Source of the DNA: Betaproteobacteria bacterium
GTDB taxonomy: Bacteria; Pseudomonadota; Gammaproteobacteria; Burkholderiales; SG8-39
Length of the DNA stretch: 6,253 nt
Assembly: GCA_019245555.1 (NCBI GenBank)
Contig: JAFARH010000175.1
Span: forward strand, 1 to 6,253
Direction of reading: 5' to 3'
The notes beneath the pieces are model-generated. The model was given only the letters and a program-made list of their open reading frames with translations, did no database searches and was not told the DNA's origin. The position numbers and the translations under genes are program-made. Of the stretch, positions 1 through 5,980 are shown piece by piece; the first letter of the stretch is position 1, and each line of letters starts with the position of its first letter.

Positions 1-2
1 TA

Positions 3-860
3 TCGCCGATCGCCGAGTACGGGCATCGCTTGGTGCTCGACATCCATCCGCTCGTCGCGGCGGACCCGCTTGCCGAGCTGATCGCGCAAGGCGCCGCCAA
101 GCCAGACGTACCGACGGCTGCGGCGACGGAAAAGCCGGCAGTCGCACGTCTCGCCACCATCGTGATCGACGCCGGGCACGGCGGCGAGGATCCCGGGGCG
201 ATCGGCAAGCGCGGCACGCGCGAGAAGAACGTGACTCTCATGATCGCGAAGCGGCTGAAGGCGCTGATCGATACCGAGCCGAACATGCGCGCCGTCCTCA
301 CCCGCGACGGCGATTACTTCCTGCCGCTTAACACTCGCGTCGACAAAGCGCGGCAAGTGCGCGCTGATCTGCTGGTCTCGATCCACGCCGACTCTTTCAA
401 GCGCTCCAACGCCAAGGGGTCTTCGGTGTTTGCGCTATCAGAGCGCCGGGCGACGTCGGAGATGGCGCGACTGCTGGCGCAGAAAGAGAACGAGTCCGAT
501 CTCATCGGCGGCGTCAGCCTCGCCGGGCAGGCGTCCTATGTGAAGCAGACGCTGCTCGACCTCTCGCAAACCGCGACCATCGATTTCAGCCTGCGACTGG
601 GGAACTCAGTGCTGCAGCACATAGGCTCGGTGAACGACCTGCACAAGGCCCGCGTCGAGCAGGCGAGCTTCGCCGTGCTGAAGGCACAGGATGTGCCGTC
701 GATCCTGATCGAGACCGCTTTCATTTCGAATCCGCAGGAAGAGAAGCGGCTGAACGACCGCGGCTATCAGGACAAGCTGGCGCGTGCGATCCTCGACGGG
801 ATCCGCGACTACGTCGCGAAACACCCGCCGCGCCCGGCGTCACCCATGGCGCTGAACTGA
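3..860 (+). CDS. amiC: N-acetylmuramoyl-L-alanine amidase AmiC (5'-truncated)
   Basis: This is a periplasmic zinc amidase that cuts the bond between N-acetylmuramic acid and L-alanine of the stem peptide, splitting septal peptidoglycan during daughter-cell separation. The reading frame is open from base 3, so the signal peptide and most of the AMIN targeting domain lie outside the window; the visible start (GHRLVLDIHP, then DPLAELIAQG) matches the end of an AMIN domain. After a short Ala/Pro/Lys linker comes the Amidase_3 domain. Its probable zinc ligands are His in AGHGGEDPG (codon 177-179), Glu in REKNVTL (222-224) and His in SIHADSF (384-386); the catalytic Glu is in IETAFISNP (711-713). 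The stretch from about 455 to 660 corresponds to the AmiC-type insertion that occludes the active site until an activator (NlpD in E. coli) binds. The C-terminus is complete. The 3' end overlaps dedA on the opposite strand by 21 bp. Family assignment is firm; the choice of AmiC over AmiA/AmiB rests on the AMIN remnant. Confidence 0.95.
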   Translation, partial: SPIAEYGHRLVLDIHPLVAADPLAELIAQGAAKPDVPTAAATEKPAVARLATIVIDAGHGGEDPGAIGKRGTREKNVTLMIAKRLKALIDTEPNMRAVLTRDGDYFLPLNTRVDKARQVRADLLVSIHADSFKRSNAKGSSVFALSERRATSEMARLLAQKENESDLIGGVSLAGQASYVKQTLLDLSQTATIDFSLRLGNSVLQHIGSVNDLHKARVEQASFAVLKAQDVPSILIETAFISNPQEEKRLNDRGYQDKLARAILDGIRDYVAKHPPRPASPMALN

Positions 861-1475
861 TCTGTTTTTCAGCCAAGCGATCACGCCTGGCGAGATCGAC
901 AGCAGGACGATGGCGAGGATTACAACCGTGAGGTTGCTCTTCACCGCCGGAATGTTCCCGAAGAAGTATCCCACCATGCAGATCGAGCCGACCCAGGCGA
1001 GTGCGCCGATCACGCAGAACAAGAGGTACCGCAGGTACGGCATCGCTCCGAGGCCCGCGACGAAGGGCACGTAGGTGCGCACGATCGGCATGAAGCGCGC
1101 AATGATGATGGTCTTGCCGCCGTGGCGTTCGTAGAAGTCGTGGGTGCGCTGCAGATGCACCGGATTCACCCAGCGCGCCACGATATGCCGGCCCGCCCAG
1201 CGACCGATCCAGTAGTTGCAGTTGTCGCCGCACAGTGCCGCGGCGATGAGCACTGCCATGACGAGAAGAATATTCATCCCGCCCGCTGCGGCGAGCGCGC
1301 CGACGACGAAGAGGAGCGAGTCGCCCGGCAGAAAGGGCGTTACCACCAGGCCGGTTTCGCAGAACACGATGACGAAGAGGAGCGCATAGACCCAGGCGCC
1401 GTGCTGGGCGACGAAGGCGGCGAGATGCTGGTCGAGATGGACCGCGAAGTCCCACAACATGGCGAACAGTTCCAC
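840..1475 (-). CDS. dedA: DedA family inner-membrane protein
   Basis: This is a 211-residue polytopic membrane protein of the DedA (SNARE-associated/VTT) family. Members support envelope integrity and membrane potential, and some bacterial members recycle the lipid carrier undecaprenyl phosphate. Visible family marks are FCETGLVVTPFLPGDSLLF (residues 38-56), GDNCNYWIGRWAG (83-95) and HGGKTIIIARFMPIVRTYVP (118-137), followed by C-terminal helices including GYFFGNIP. The acidic pair E40/D52 and the arginines R127/R133 have the same spacing (12 and 6) as residues shown to be essential in E. coli YqjA/YghB. The start is GTG at 1475: from memory, the N-terminus MELFAMLWDFAVHLDQHLA aligns without gaps to E. 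coli DedA. ATG at 1460 is the alternative, with a weak GGAA nine bases upstream. No Shine-Dalgarno sequence precedes the GTG. The gene diverges from mutL and converges with amiC. Its substrate cannot be told from sequence. Confidence 0.93.
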   Translation of the reverse strand: MELFAMLWDFAVHLDQHLAAFVAQHGAWVYALLFVIVFCETGLVVTPFLPGDSLLFVVGALAAAGGMNILLVMAVLIAAALCGDNCNYWIGRWAGRHIVARWVNPVHLQRTHDFYERHGGKTIIIARFMPIVRTYVPFVAGLGAMPYLRYLLFCVIGALAWVGSICMVGYFFGNIPAVKSNLTVVILAIVLLSISPGVIAWLKNRSVQRHG

Positions 1476-1481
1476 CGGTCG

Positions 1482-1491
1482 ATTCTATAAT
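1482..1491. promoter_or_regulatory. Candidate bidirectional promoter core for dedA and mutL
   Basis: The ten bases ATTCTATAAT contain a perfect -10 hexamer on the + strand (TATAAT, 1486-1491) and, overlapping it, TAGAAT on the - strand (1487-1482), which matches five of six consensus bases. A start site about seven bases past each hexamer would fall at about 1498 for mutL (start codon 1499) and 1475 for dedA (start codon 1475). Neither direction has a convincing -35 box: CGAACA at 1463-1468 for mutL is only a half match. The hexamers are seen directly; promoter activity and start sites are inferred. Confidence 0.55.
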
Positions 1492-1498
1492 CCCGCCC

Positions 1499-3202
1499 GT
1501 GAGCGCCATTCGCGTGCTGCCGCAGCTTCTCGTCTCCCAGATTGCGGCCGGCGAAGTGGTCGAGCGCCCCGCTTCCGTCCTGAAGGAGCTCCTCGAGAAC
1601 AGCCTCGACGCCGGCGCGCGCGCCATCAGCGTGACGCTCGACGAAGGCGGCGTGCGGCGCATCCAGGTCGAGGACGACGGCGCCGGCATCTCGCGCGAGG
1701 ACCTGCCGCTCGCCATTGCGCGGCATGCCACCAGCAAGATCTCGTCCCTTGCAGACCTTGAAGGCGTCGCCACCATGGGCTTCCGCGGCGAGGCGCTTGC
1801 CTCGATCGCCGCCGTATCGCGACTCGCAATCACCTCGCGGCGGGAAGAAGACGGGCACGGCAGCGCACTGCGCGTCGAAGGCGGCGATAGTGGCGAGATA
1901 TCGCCCGCAGCACGCGCGCACGGCACGACCGTCAGCGTCGAAGATCTCTACTTCAATACGCCGGCGCGCCGCAAGTTCCTGAAGAGCGAGTCGACCGAAT
2001 TCGGTCATTGCGACGAGGTGTTCCGCCGCATCGCCCTCGCCCACCCCGAGATCGGCTTCACCCTGCGCCACAACGGTCGCGCGAGCCGCCATCTGCGCTC
2101 GCAGTCGCTCGCCGAGCGCGCAGCCGCGCTCCTAAGCAAAGAGGTCGCGGACGCGAGCGTGGCGGTCGAAACCAATGCAGGCGGCATGACGCTCGCTGGG
2201 CTGGCAGGTACGCCACAAGCGGCTCAAGGACGGGCGGACGCGCAATACCTGTTCGTCAACGGACGCTACGTGCGCGATCGCGTGGTGGCGCACGCAATAC
2301 GCGAGGCCTACGCGGAGCTCCTGCACGGCGAGCGGCAGCCAGCCTACGTGCTCTTTCTCGGCATCGACCCGCGCAGCGTGGATGTGAACGTGCATCCGGC
2401 GAAGATCGAGGTGCGCTTCCGCGACTCGCGGGTGATCCACCAGTTCGTGCGGCATGCGCTCGAGCGCGCACTATCGCCCAGCGCCGCGCACGCGCCGGTC
2501 GCCTATGCCAAGGTCTCGCACAGTGGTGGCGTGCAGGCAGCGTTCTCCCTCGCCCAGCCGGCCGCGAATTATCAGCCGTCAACAGTTGCCCCAGCGCCAC
2601 TCCCGACGGCGGAGCAAAGTCCACCGCTGGGCTTCGCGCTTGGCCAGTTGCATGGCATCTACATCCTGGCGCAGAACGAGACGGGGCTCGTGCTCGTCGA
2701 CATGCATGCAGCACACGAGCGCATCCTCATGGAACGCCTGAAGAGCGGCATCGATGGCGGCGATGTAGCGCGCCAGCGGCTGCTCGTCCCCGCAGTGTTC
2801 TCGGCTGAAGCCATCGACGTCGCGACGGCGGAAGAGAACCAGGAAACGCTCGACCGCCTGGGGCTCGAAATTACCGTCTCCGGCCCGAACGAGCTCACAG
2901 TGCGCACCGCACCGGTGCTCCTAGCGAGCGGCGACATCGTAAGCCTTGCACGCTCGCTGCTTAGGGAAATCCGCGATTTCGGCGCGAGCCAGATGCTCGC
3001 CGGCCGGCAGAGCGAGCTCCTCGCCACCATGGCCTGCCACGCCGCCGTGCGGGCGAATCGAGCGCTGACGCACACTGAGATGAATGCGCTGCTGCGCGAG
3101 ATGGAGGAAACCGAGCGCTCCGGCAGTTGCAACCATGGGCGGCCTACCTGGTACCAGCTCACCATGGCCGATCTCGACAGGCTTTTCCTCAGGGGGCGTT
3201 GA
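1499..3202 (+). CDS. mutL: DNA mismatch repair protein MutL (endonuclease type)
   Basis: MutL couples mismatch recognition by MutS to strand incision and removal. The protein has 567 residues, slightly shorter than E. coli MutL (615), mainly because of a short linker. The N-terminal GHKL ATPase shows motif I KELLENSLDAGA (catalytic E30, Mg-binding N34), motif II DDGAGI (59-64), HATSKI (76-81) and GFRGEAL (94-100), then YLFVNGRYVRD and DVNVHPAKIEVRF. A variable linker of about 45-50 residues precedes the C-terminal dimerisation domain (FALGQLHGIYILAQ). That domain carries a metal-dependent endonuclease signature: DMHAAHERILME (401-412, the DxHA-x2-E-x4-E pattern), ACHAAVRA (512-519) and CNHGRP (544-549). 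This implies a self-nicking MutL not dependent on MutH, as in Neisseria. The start is GTG at 1499, the only candidate keeping the conserved N-terminus; there is no Shine-Dalgarno, and a TATAAT lies just upstream, so the mRNA may be leaderless. The TGA stop shares one base with the next ATG. Confidence 0.98.
   Translation: MSAIRVLPQLLVSQIAAGEVVERPASVLKELLENSLDAGARAISVTLDEGGVRRIQVEDDGAGISREDLPLAIARHATSKISSLADLEGVATMGFRGEALASIAAVSRLAITSRREEDGHGSALRVEGGDSGEISPAARAHGTTVSVEDLYFNTPARRKFLKSESTEFGHCDEVFRRIALAHPEIGFTLRHNGRASRHLRSQSLAERAAALLSKEVADASVAVETNAGGMTLAGLAGTPQAAQGRADAQYLFVNGRYVRDRVVAHAIREAYAELLHGERQPAYVLFLGIDPRSVDVNVHPAKIEVRFRDSRVIHQFVRHALERALSPSAAHAPVAYAKVSHSGGVQAAFSLAQPAANYQPSTVAPAPLPTAEQSPPLGFALGQLHGIYILAQNETGLVLVDMHAAHERILMERLKSGIDGGDVARQRLLVPAVFSAEAIDVATAEENQETLDRLGLEITVSGPNELTVRTAPVLLASGDIVSLARSLLREIRDFGASQMLAGRQSELLATMACHAAVRANRALTHTEMNALLREMEETERSGSCNHGRPTWYQLTMADLDRLFLRGR
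3191..3196 (+). promoter_or_regulatory. Ribosome binding site deciding the SDR start
   Basis: AGGGGG lies five bases before the ATG at 3202, inside the last codons of mutL. It supports this ATG over an in-frame upstream ATG at 3127, which would add 25 residues that do not look like an SDR N-terminus and would overlap mutL by 76 bp. Confidence 0.75.
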
Positions 3203-3933
3203 TGGCGGGAGTGATGCTCGTCACCGGCGGCAGCCGCGGCATCGGTGCAGCGACCGTGCGCCTTGCGGCCGAGCGTGGCTACAAGGTGGCGCTGAACTAC
3301 GTACATAACAAGGCCGCGGCCGAGAAGCTCGCGCACGAGACCGGCGCGTTGGCCATTCACGGCGACGTGGCGGCGGAAAGCTACGTCGTGCGCATGTTCA
3401 AGGAAATCGATGAAAAGCTCGGGCGCATCACCGTGCTCGTGAACAACGCCGGTATCGTCGATGTCGCCGCCCGCGTCGACGAGATGTCGGCCGAGCGCAT
3501 GCAGCGCATGTTCGCCGTCAACATCACCGGCAGCTTCCTTTGCGCCCGCGAGGCGGTAAAGCGCATGTCGAAGAAGCACGGCGGCAATGGCGGCTCGATC
3601 ATCAACATTTCTTCGGTCGCCGCGCGCATTGGCTCGCCGGCGATGTACGTCGACTACGCAGCGTCGAAAGCGGCGATCGATACGCTGACGCTGGGGCTAT
3701 CAAAGGAGGTTGGGCCCGAAGGCATCCGGGTCAACGCCATTCGCCCTGGCGTGATTCATACCGACATCCACGCCTCGAGCGGCGATCCCGAGCGCGCCGA
3801 CCGCATTGGAGCGAGCTCGCCGCTGCAGCGGGCGGGTGAGCCGGAAGAGATTGCGCGAGCGATCCTGTGGCTGGCGTCGGATGAGGCGTCGTACGTGAGC
3901 GGAGCGATTCTCGACGTCGCAGGTGGTCGGTAA
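3202..3933 (+). CDS. SDR family NAD(P)-dependent oxidoreductase, YgfF-like
   Basis: This is a 243-residue classical short-chain dehydrogenase/reductase, full length for the family and probably cytosolic. It has the Rossmann dinucleotide motif TGGSRGIG (8-15), the GDV adenine-pocket motif (54-56), NNAG (81-84) and the catalytic set N107, S138, Y152 and K156 (YAASK). The basic R12 in the glycine loop, with no acidic residue after the second strand (LNY, 31-33), suggests NADP(H) rather than NAD(H). The tail ends in the usual [13 protein letters not shown]. From memory it resembles E. coli YgfF, an SDR of uncertain substrate, especially in the stretches [17 protein letters not shown] and [15 protein letters not shown]. 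The start at ATG 3202 has an AGGGGG ribosome binding site and overlaps the mutL stop by one base; the stop lies inside miaA (11-bp overlap). Expression is therefore probably coupled to mutL and miaA. The substrate is not predictable from sequence. Confidence 0.93.
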   Translation: MAGVMLVTGGSRGIGAATVRLAAERGYKVALNYVHNKAAAEKLAHETGALAIHGDVAAESYVVRMFKEIDEKLGRITVLVNNAGIVDVAARVDEMSAERMQRMFAVNITGSFLCAREAVKRMSKKHGGNGGSIINISSVAARIGSPAMYVDYAASKAAIDTLTLGLSKEVGPEGIRVNAIRPGVIHTDIHASSGDPERADRIGASSPLQRAGEPEEIARAILWLASDEASYVSGAILDVAGGR

Positions 3934-4813
3934 GGCTTACGCGCTGCTCGGCCCGACGGCGAGCGGCAAATCGCAGATGGCGCTGGAGCTCGCGCGGCGC
4001 GTGCCGCTCGAGATCGTCTCGATGGACTCGGCGCAGGTGTACCGCGGGCTCGATGTGGGCACAGCGAAACCCAGCGCGGCCGAGCGAGCGCAGGTACCGC
4101 ATCATCTGCTCGACGTGATCGATCCGGACCAGAGCTACTCCACCGGACGCTGGCGCACCGATGCGATCGGCACGGTCAGGGAAATCCTGTCGAGGGGAAA
4201 GGTCCCGCTCATCGTCGGCGGCACGATGCTCTACTACCGCGCACTCGTTGGCGGGCTCGACGCCCTACCGCAAGCGGATCCTGAGATACGTGCAGCCATT
4301 AATGCAGAGGCACGCGAGAAAGGCTGGGCCGCGCTGCACGCCGAGCTCGCGAAGGTGGACCCGCCGGCAGCGCGTCGCATTCCCGCCCGCGATGCACAGC
4401 GTATCCAGCGCGCGCTCGAAGTCTGGCGCCTCACCGGCAAGCCGATGTCATCGCTGCAAGGCCGCACCAGCGCAGGCCTGCCGTTCTCACTCAAGGCATT
4501 CGCGTTGGTTCCGCAGGACCGCGAGGCACTGGCGGAGCGAATCGCGGCACGCTTCGACGCGATGCTCGCGGCCGGCCTGGTGGATGAGGTGAAGCGGCTA
4601 CGGCGCCAATACAAGCTAAGCGCCGGTCTGCCCAGCATGCGTGCCGTCGGCTATCGACAGGTGTGGCTGCATCTCGAAGGCGACATCAGCGCAGCGGAGA
4701 TGCGCAGCCAGGCCGTCGCCGCTACGCGCCAGCTCGCCAAGCGCCAGCTCACCTGGCTGCGCAGCTTTCGGGAGCTCGAGCCGGCGGAAAAGCTGGCTCA
4801 CTCGTTCTTGTAG
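3923..4813 (+). CDS. miaA: tRNA dimethylallyltransferase MiaA
   Basis: MiaA transfers a dimethylallyl group from DMAPP to N6 of adenosine 37 in tRNAs that read codons beginning with U; this is the first step of i6A/ms2i6A formation and supports accurate decoding. The protein has 296 residues, near normal length. Visible motifs are the P-loop GPTASGKS (10-17), [16 protein letters not shown] (35-50, with D35 as the likely general base), [10 protein letters not shown] (59-68), [12 protein letters not shown] (97-108), [11 protein letters not shown] (157-167) and the C-terminal [14 protein letters not shown] tRNA-contact region. The start is GTG at 3923: the frame is closed by a stop at 3896-3898 and no other start codon lies between them. 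There is only a poor Shine-Dalgarno, so translation probably depends on ribosomes terminating at the SDR stop (3931-3933). The 3' end overlaps a gene on the opposite strand by 16 bp, leaving no room for an ordinary intergenic terminator. Confidence 0.97.
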   Translation: MVGKAYALLGPTASGKSQMALELARRVPLEIVSMDSAQVYRGLDVGTAKPSAAERAQVPHHLLDVIDPDQSYSTGRWRTDAIGTVREILSRGKVPLIVGGTMLYYRALVGGLDALPQADPEIRAAINAEAREKGWAALHAELAKVDPPAARRIPARDAQRIQRALEVWRLTGKPMSSLQGRTSAGLPFSLKAFALVPQDREALAERIAARFDAMLAAGLVDEVKRLRRQYKLSAGLPSMRAVGYRQVWLHLEGDISAAEMRSQAVAATRQLAKRQLTWLRSFRELEPAEKLAHSFL

Positions 4814-5025
4814 ACGCCTCGCGCGTTCAAGGCCGCTAGACAGAACTGTAGGACGACCAGTGCATAGGCATGGTCGTGCCAGCCCCACAGTACCCACAGC
4901 ACATTACTTAAAAGGAAGCACCAGAACCCGGCTGCACGTCGCGGTGCGGCGCGTGAGGCAACAAGCCAGGACGCCGTGACCGTGGTCAGCATGGCGGGCC
5001 ATTGCAGCAAGCCGACGATATCCAT
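4798..5025 (-). CDS. Small three-helix membrane protein of unknown function
   Basis: This encodes a 75-residue hydrophobic protein that I do not recognise by name. Three likely membrane segments are seen at about residues 4-23 (from [10 protein letters not shown]), 32-48 ([16 protein letters not shown]) and 52-69 ([15 protein letters not shown]). They are separated by a basic loop (RAAPRR) and a short WHDH loop, and the tail is charged (RGVYKNE). The conserved-looking Asn, Trp and Gly pattern in helices 2 and 3, and a three-helix size equal to half a PQ-loop (SemiSWEET/PnuC-like) transporter, suggest a small transporter-type fold; this is inference only. ATG at 5025 is a reasonable start but lacks a clear Shine-Dalgarno. 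The last 16 bp overlap the miaA 3' end, and the gene diverges from gnd. Membrane-protein composition across the whole frame makes a chance frame unlikely. Confidence 0.72.
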   Translation of the reverse strand: MDIVGLLQWPAMLTTVTASWLVASRAAPRRAAGFWCFLLSNVLWVLWGWHDHAYALVVLQFCLAALNARGVYKNE

Positions 5026-5041
5026 GGTGAAGCTGAGACCC

Positions 5042-5047
5042 TAAAAT
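5042..5047 (+). promoter_or_regulatory. Candidate -10 box for the gnd-gntK unit
   Basis: TAAAAT matches five of six -10 consensus bases and sits in the 47-bp divergent spacer. A start site near 5054 would give a leader of about 19 bases containing the gnd ribosome binding site. The -35 region (TATCCA at 5019-5024, 17-bp spacing) is a poor match. On the other strand TAGGGT (5043-5038) is only a weak -10 candidate for the small membrane protein gene. Confidence 0.5.
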
Positions 5048-5061
5048 CAATGCAACCGTTC

Positions 5062-5067
5062 GAGGAG
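5062..5067 (+). promoter_or_regulatory. Ribosome binding site of gnd
   Basis: GAGGAG lies five bases before ATG 5073. It fixes that ATG as the start in preference to the in-frame GTG at 5067 (which overlaps this site) or TTG at 5070. The protein then begins MQIGIVGLGRMG, the usual N-terminus of this family. Confidence 0.75.
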
Positions 5068-5072
5068 TGTTG

Positions 5073-5980
5073 ATGCAGATCGGAATCGTCGGACTCGGCA
5101 GGATGGGTGCGGGCATGGCACGCCGCGTCGCGCACGTGGGAATGAAGGTCTTCTGCTACGACCGGTCCGACGAGGTCGGCGCCGCGCTCCAGGGCAGCGC
5201 CAACATCGAGTGCGTGAGAACCTTGCCGCGCTTTGCGCGCGCCTCGATGGCGAGCGCATCCTGATCTTGAGCCTGCCCGCGGGCACGCCGGTCGAGGACA
5301 CAATCAAGGAACTGATTCCGCTCCTTTCTGCCGGCGACACGATCGTCGACGGCGGCAATAGCTACTACCGCGACTCGATGCGCCGCGCGCTTGCGCTATC
5401 GCAGCAGGGCCTGCGCTACATCGACGCCGGTATTTCGGGCGGCATCCACGGCCGAGAGCACGGCTTCTGCCTGATGCTCGGCGGCACGCCCAAGTCGATC
5501 GAGATCTTCGCGCCTGTGGCTAAGGCGCTGGCGCCGCATCCTGAGAACGGGTGGCTGCATTGCGGGCCGAGCGGCGCCGGGCACTACGCGAAGATGGTTC
5601 ACAACGGCATCGAGTACGGAATGATGCAGGCGCTCGCTGAGGGCTTCGCACTCCTCGCGGCACGAAAGGAGCTCGACATCGATCCCGCGCGGCTCGCGGA
5701 GACCTGGCGTCATGGCAGCGTCGTGCGCTCGTGGCTCCTCGATCTCTGCGCAGGAATTCTCAAGGACAACGAATCGCTTTCGGGCATCGCGCCGGTCGTG
5801 GCGGATTCCGGCGAAGGCCGATGGACCGCGCTCGAGTCGATCGAGCTCGGCGTGCCGGCGCCCGTGATCACGATGGCGCTGATGAGCCGGTTCTCGAGCC
5901 AGGGACGCTCCGACTATGCGCGCCGCCTCCTGGCGATGATGCGCGCCAAGTTCGGAGGTCATCCCATCCAAAAGGGATGA
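5073..5980 (+). pseudogene. gnd: 6-phosphogluconate dehydrogenase, decarboxylating (short type), frameshifted
   Basis: The product would oxidatively decarboxylate 6-phosphogluconate to ribulose 5-phosphate and CO2. The reading frame is split. The first frame (5073 to a stop at 5262-5264) gives the Rossmann start MQIGIVGLGRMGAGMARR and matches the family up to about IECV (5205-5216). The homologous sequence then continues one base back, from ENLAALCARL (5216 onward), to the stop at 5978-5980. One missing base near 5211-5218 would explain this. The restored protein of about 302 residues fits the short GndA-type enzyme, which lacks the long C-terminal helical domain. The second part carries DGGNSYYRDS, the SGG substrate motif, KMVHNGIEYG (catalytic Lys at 5591-5593) and DSGEGRWT. 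YDR after the second strand (D30) suggests NAD+ preference. No other lesion is seen, so a sequencing error or a very recent mutation is possible. The gene overlaps gntK by four bases (ATGA). Confidence 0.88.

Noticed and set aside
721..1926. Long open frame on the - strand (401 codons) spanning dedA and the start of mutL
   Set aside because: It is Arg/Ser/Pro-rich low-complexity translation typical of shadow frames in GC-rich DNA and is fully overlapped by well-supported dedA and mutL.
2701..2710. CATGCATGCA alternating palindrome as a possible regulatory site
   Set aside because: It lies in the invariant DMHAA codons of the MutL metal-site motif and is explained by coding constraint.
2008..2808. 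Open frame of 266 codons on the + strand inside mutL in another frame
   Set aside because: It is Arg/Ala-rich, without motifs or a ribosome binding site, and lies wholly inside the conserved mutL frame.
3127..3201. Longer SDR with its start at ATG 3127
   Set aside because: The extra 25 residues overlap mutL and do not resemble an SDR N-terminus, whereas ATG 3202 has AGGGGG at ideal spacing and starts [15 protein letters not shown].
2659..3579. Open frame of 306 codons on the - strand opposite mutL and the SDR
   Set aside because: No recognisable motif is seen, and both genes on the + strand are certain; this is a codon-bias shadow.
4853..4877. Seven-base inverted repeat ACGACCA / TGGTCGT with an 11-base loop, about 40 bp past the miaA stop, as a terminator
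   Set aside because: It has no U-run, a modest stem and a long loop, and it lies within the codons of the small membrane protein, so chance is likely.
5205..5222. Programmed -1 ribosomal frameshift as an explanation for the split gnd
   Set aside because: No X XXY YYZ slippery heptamer is visible at the junction and I know of no precedent in this family; a one-base deletion or sequence error is simpler.
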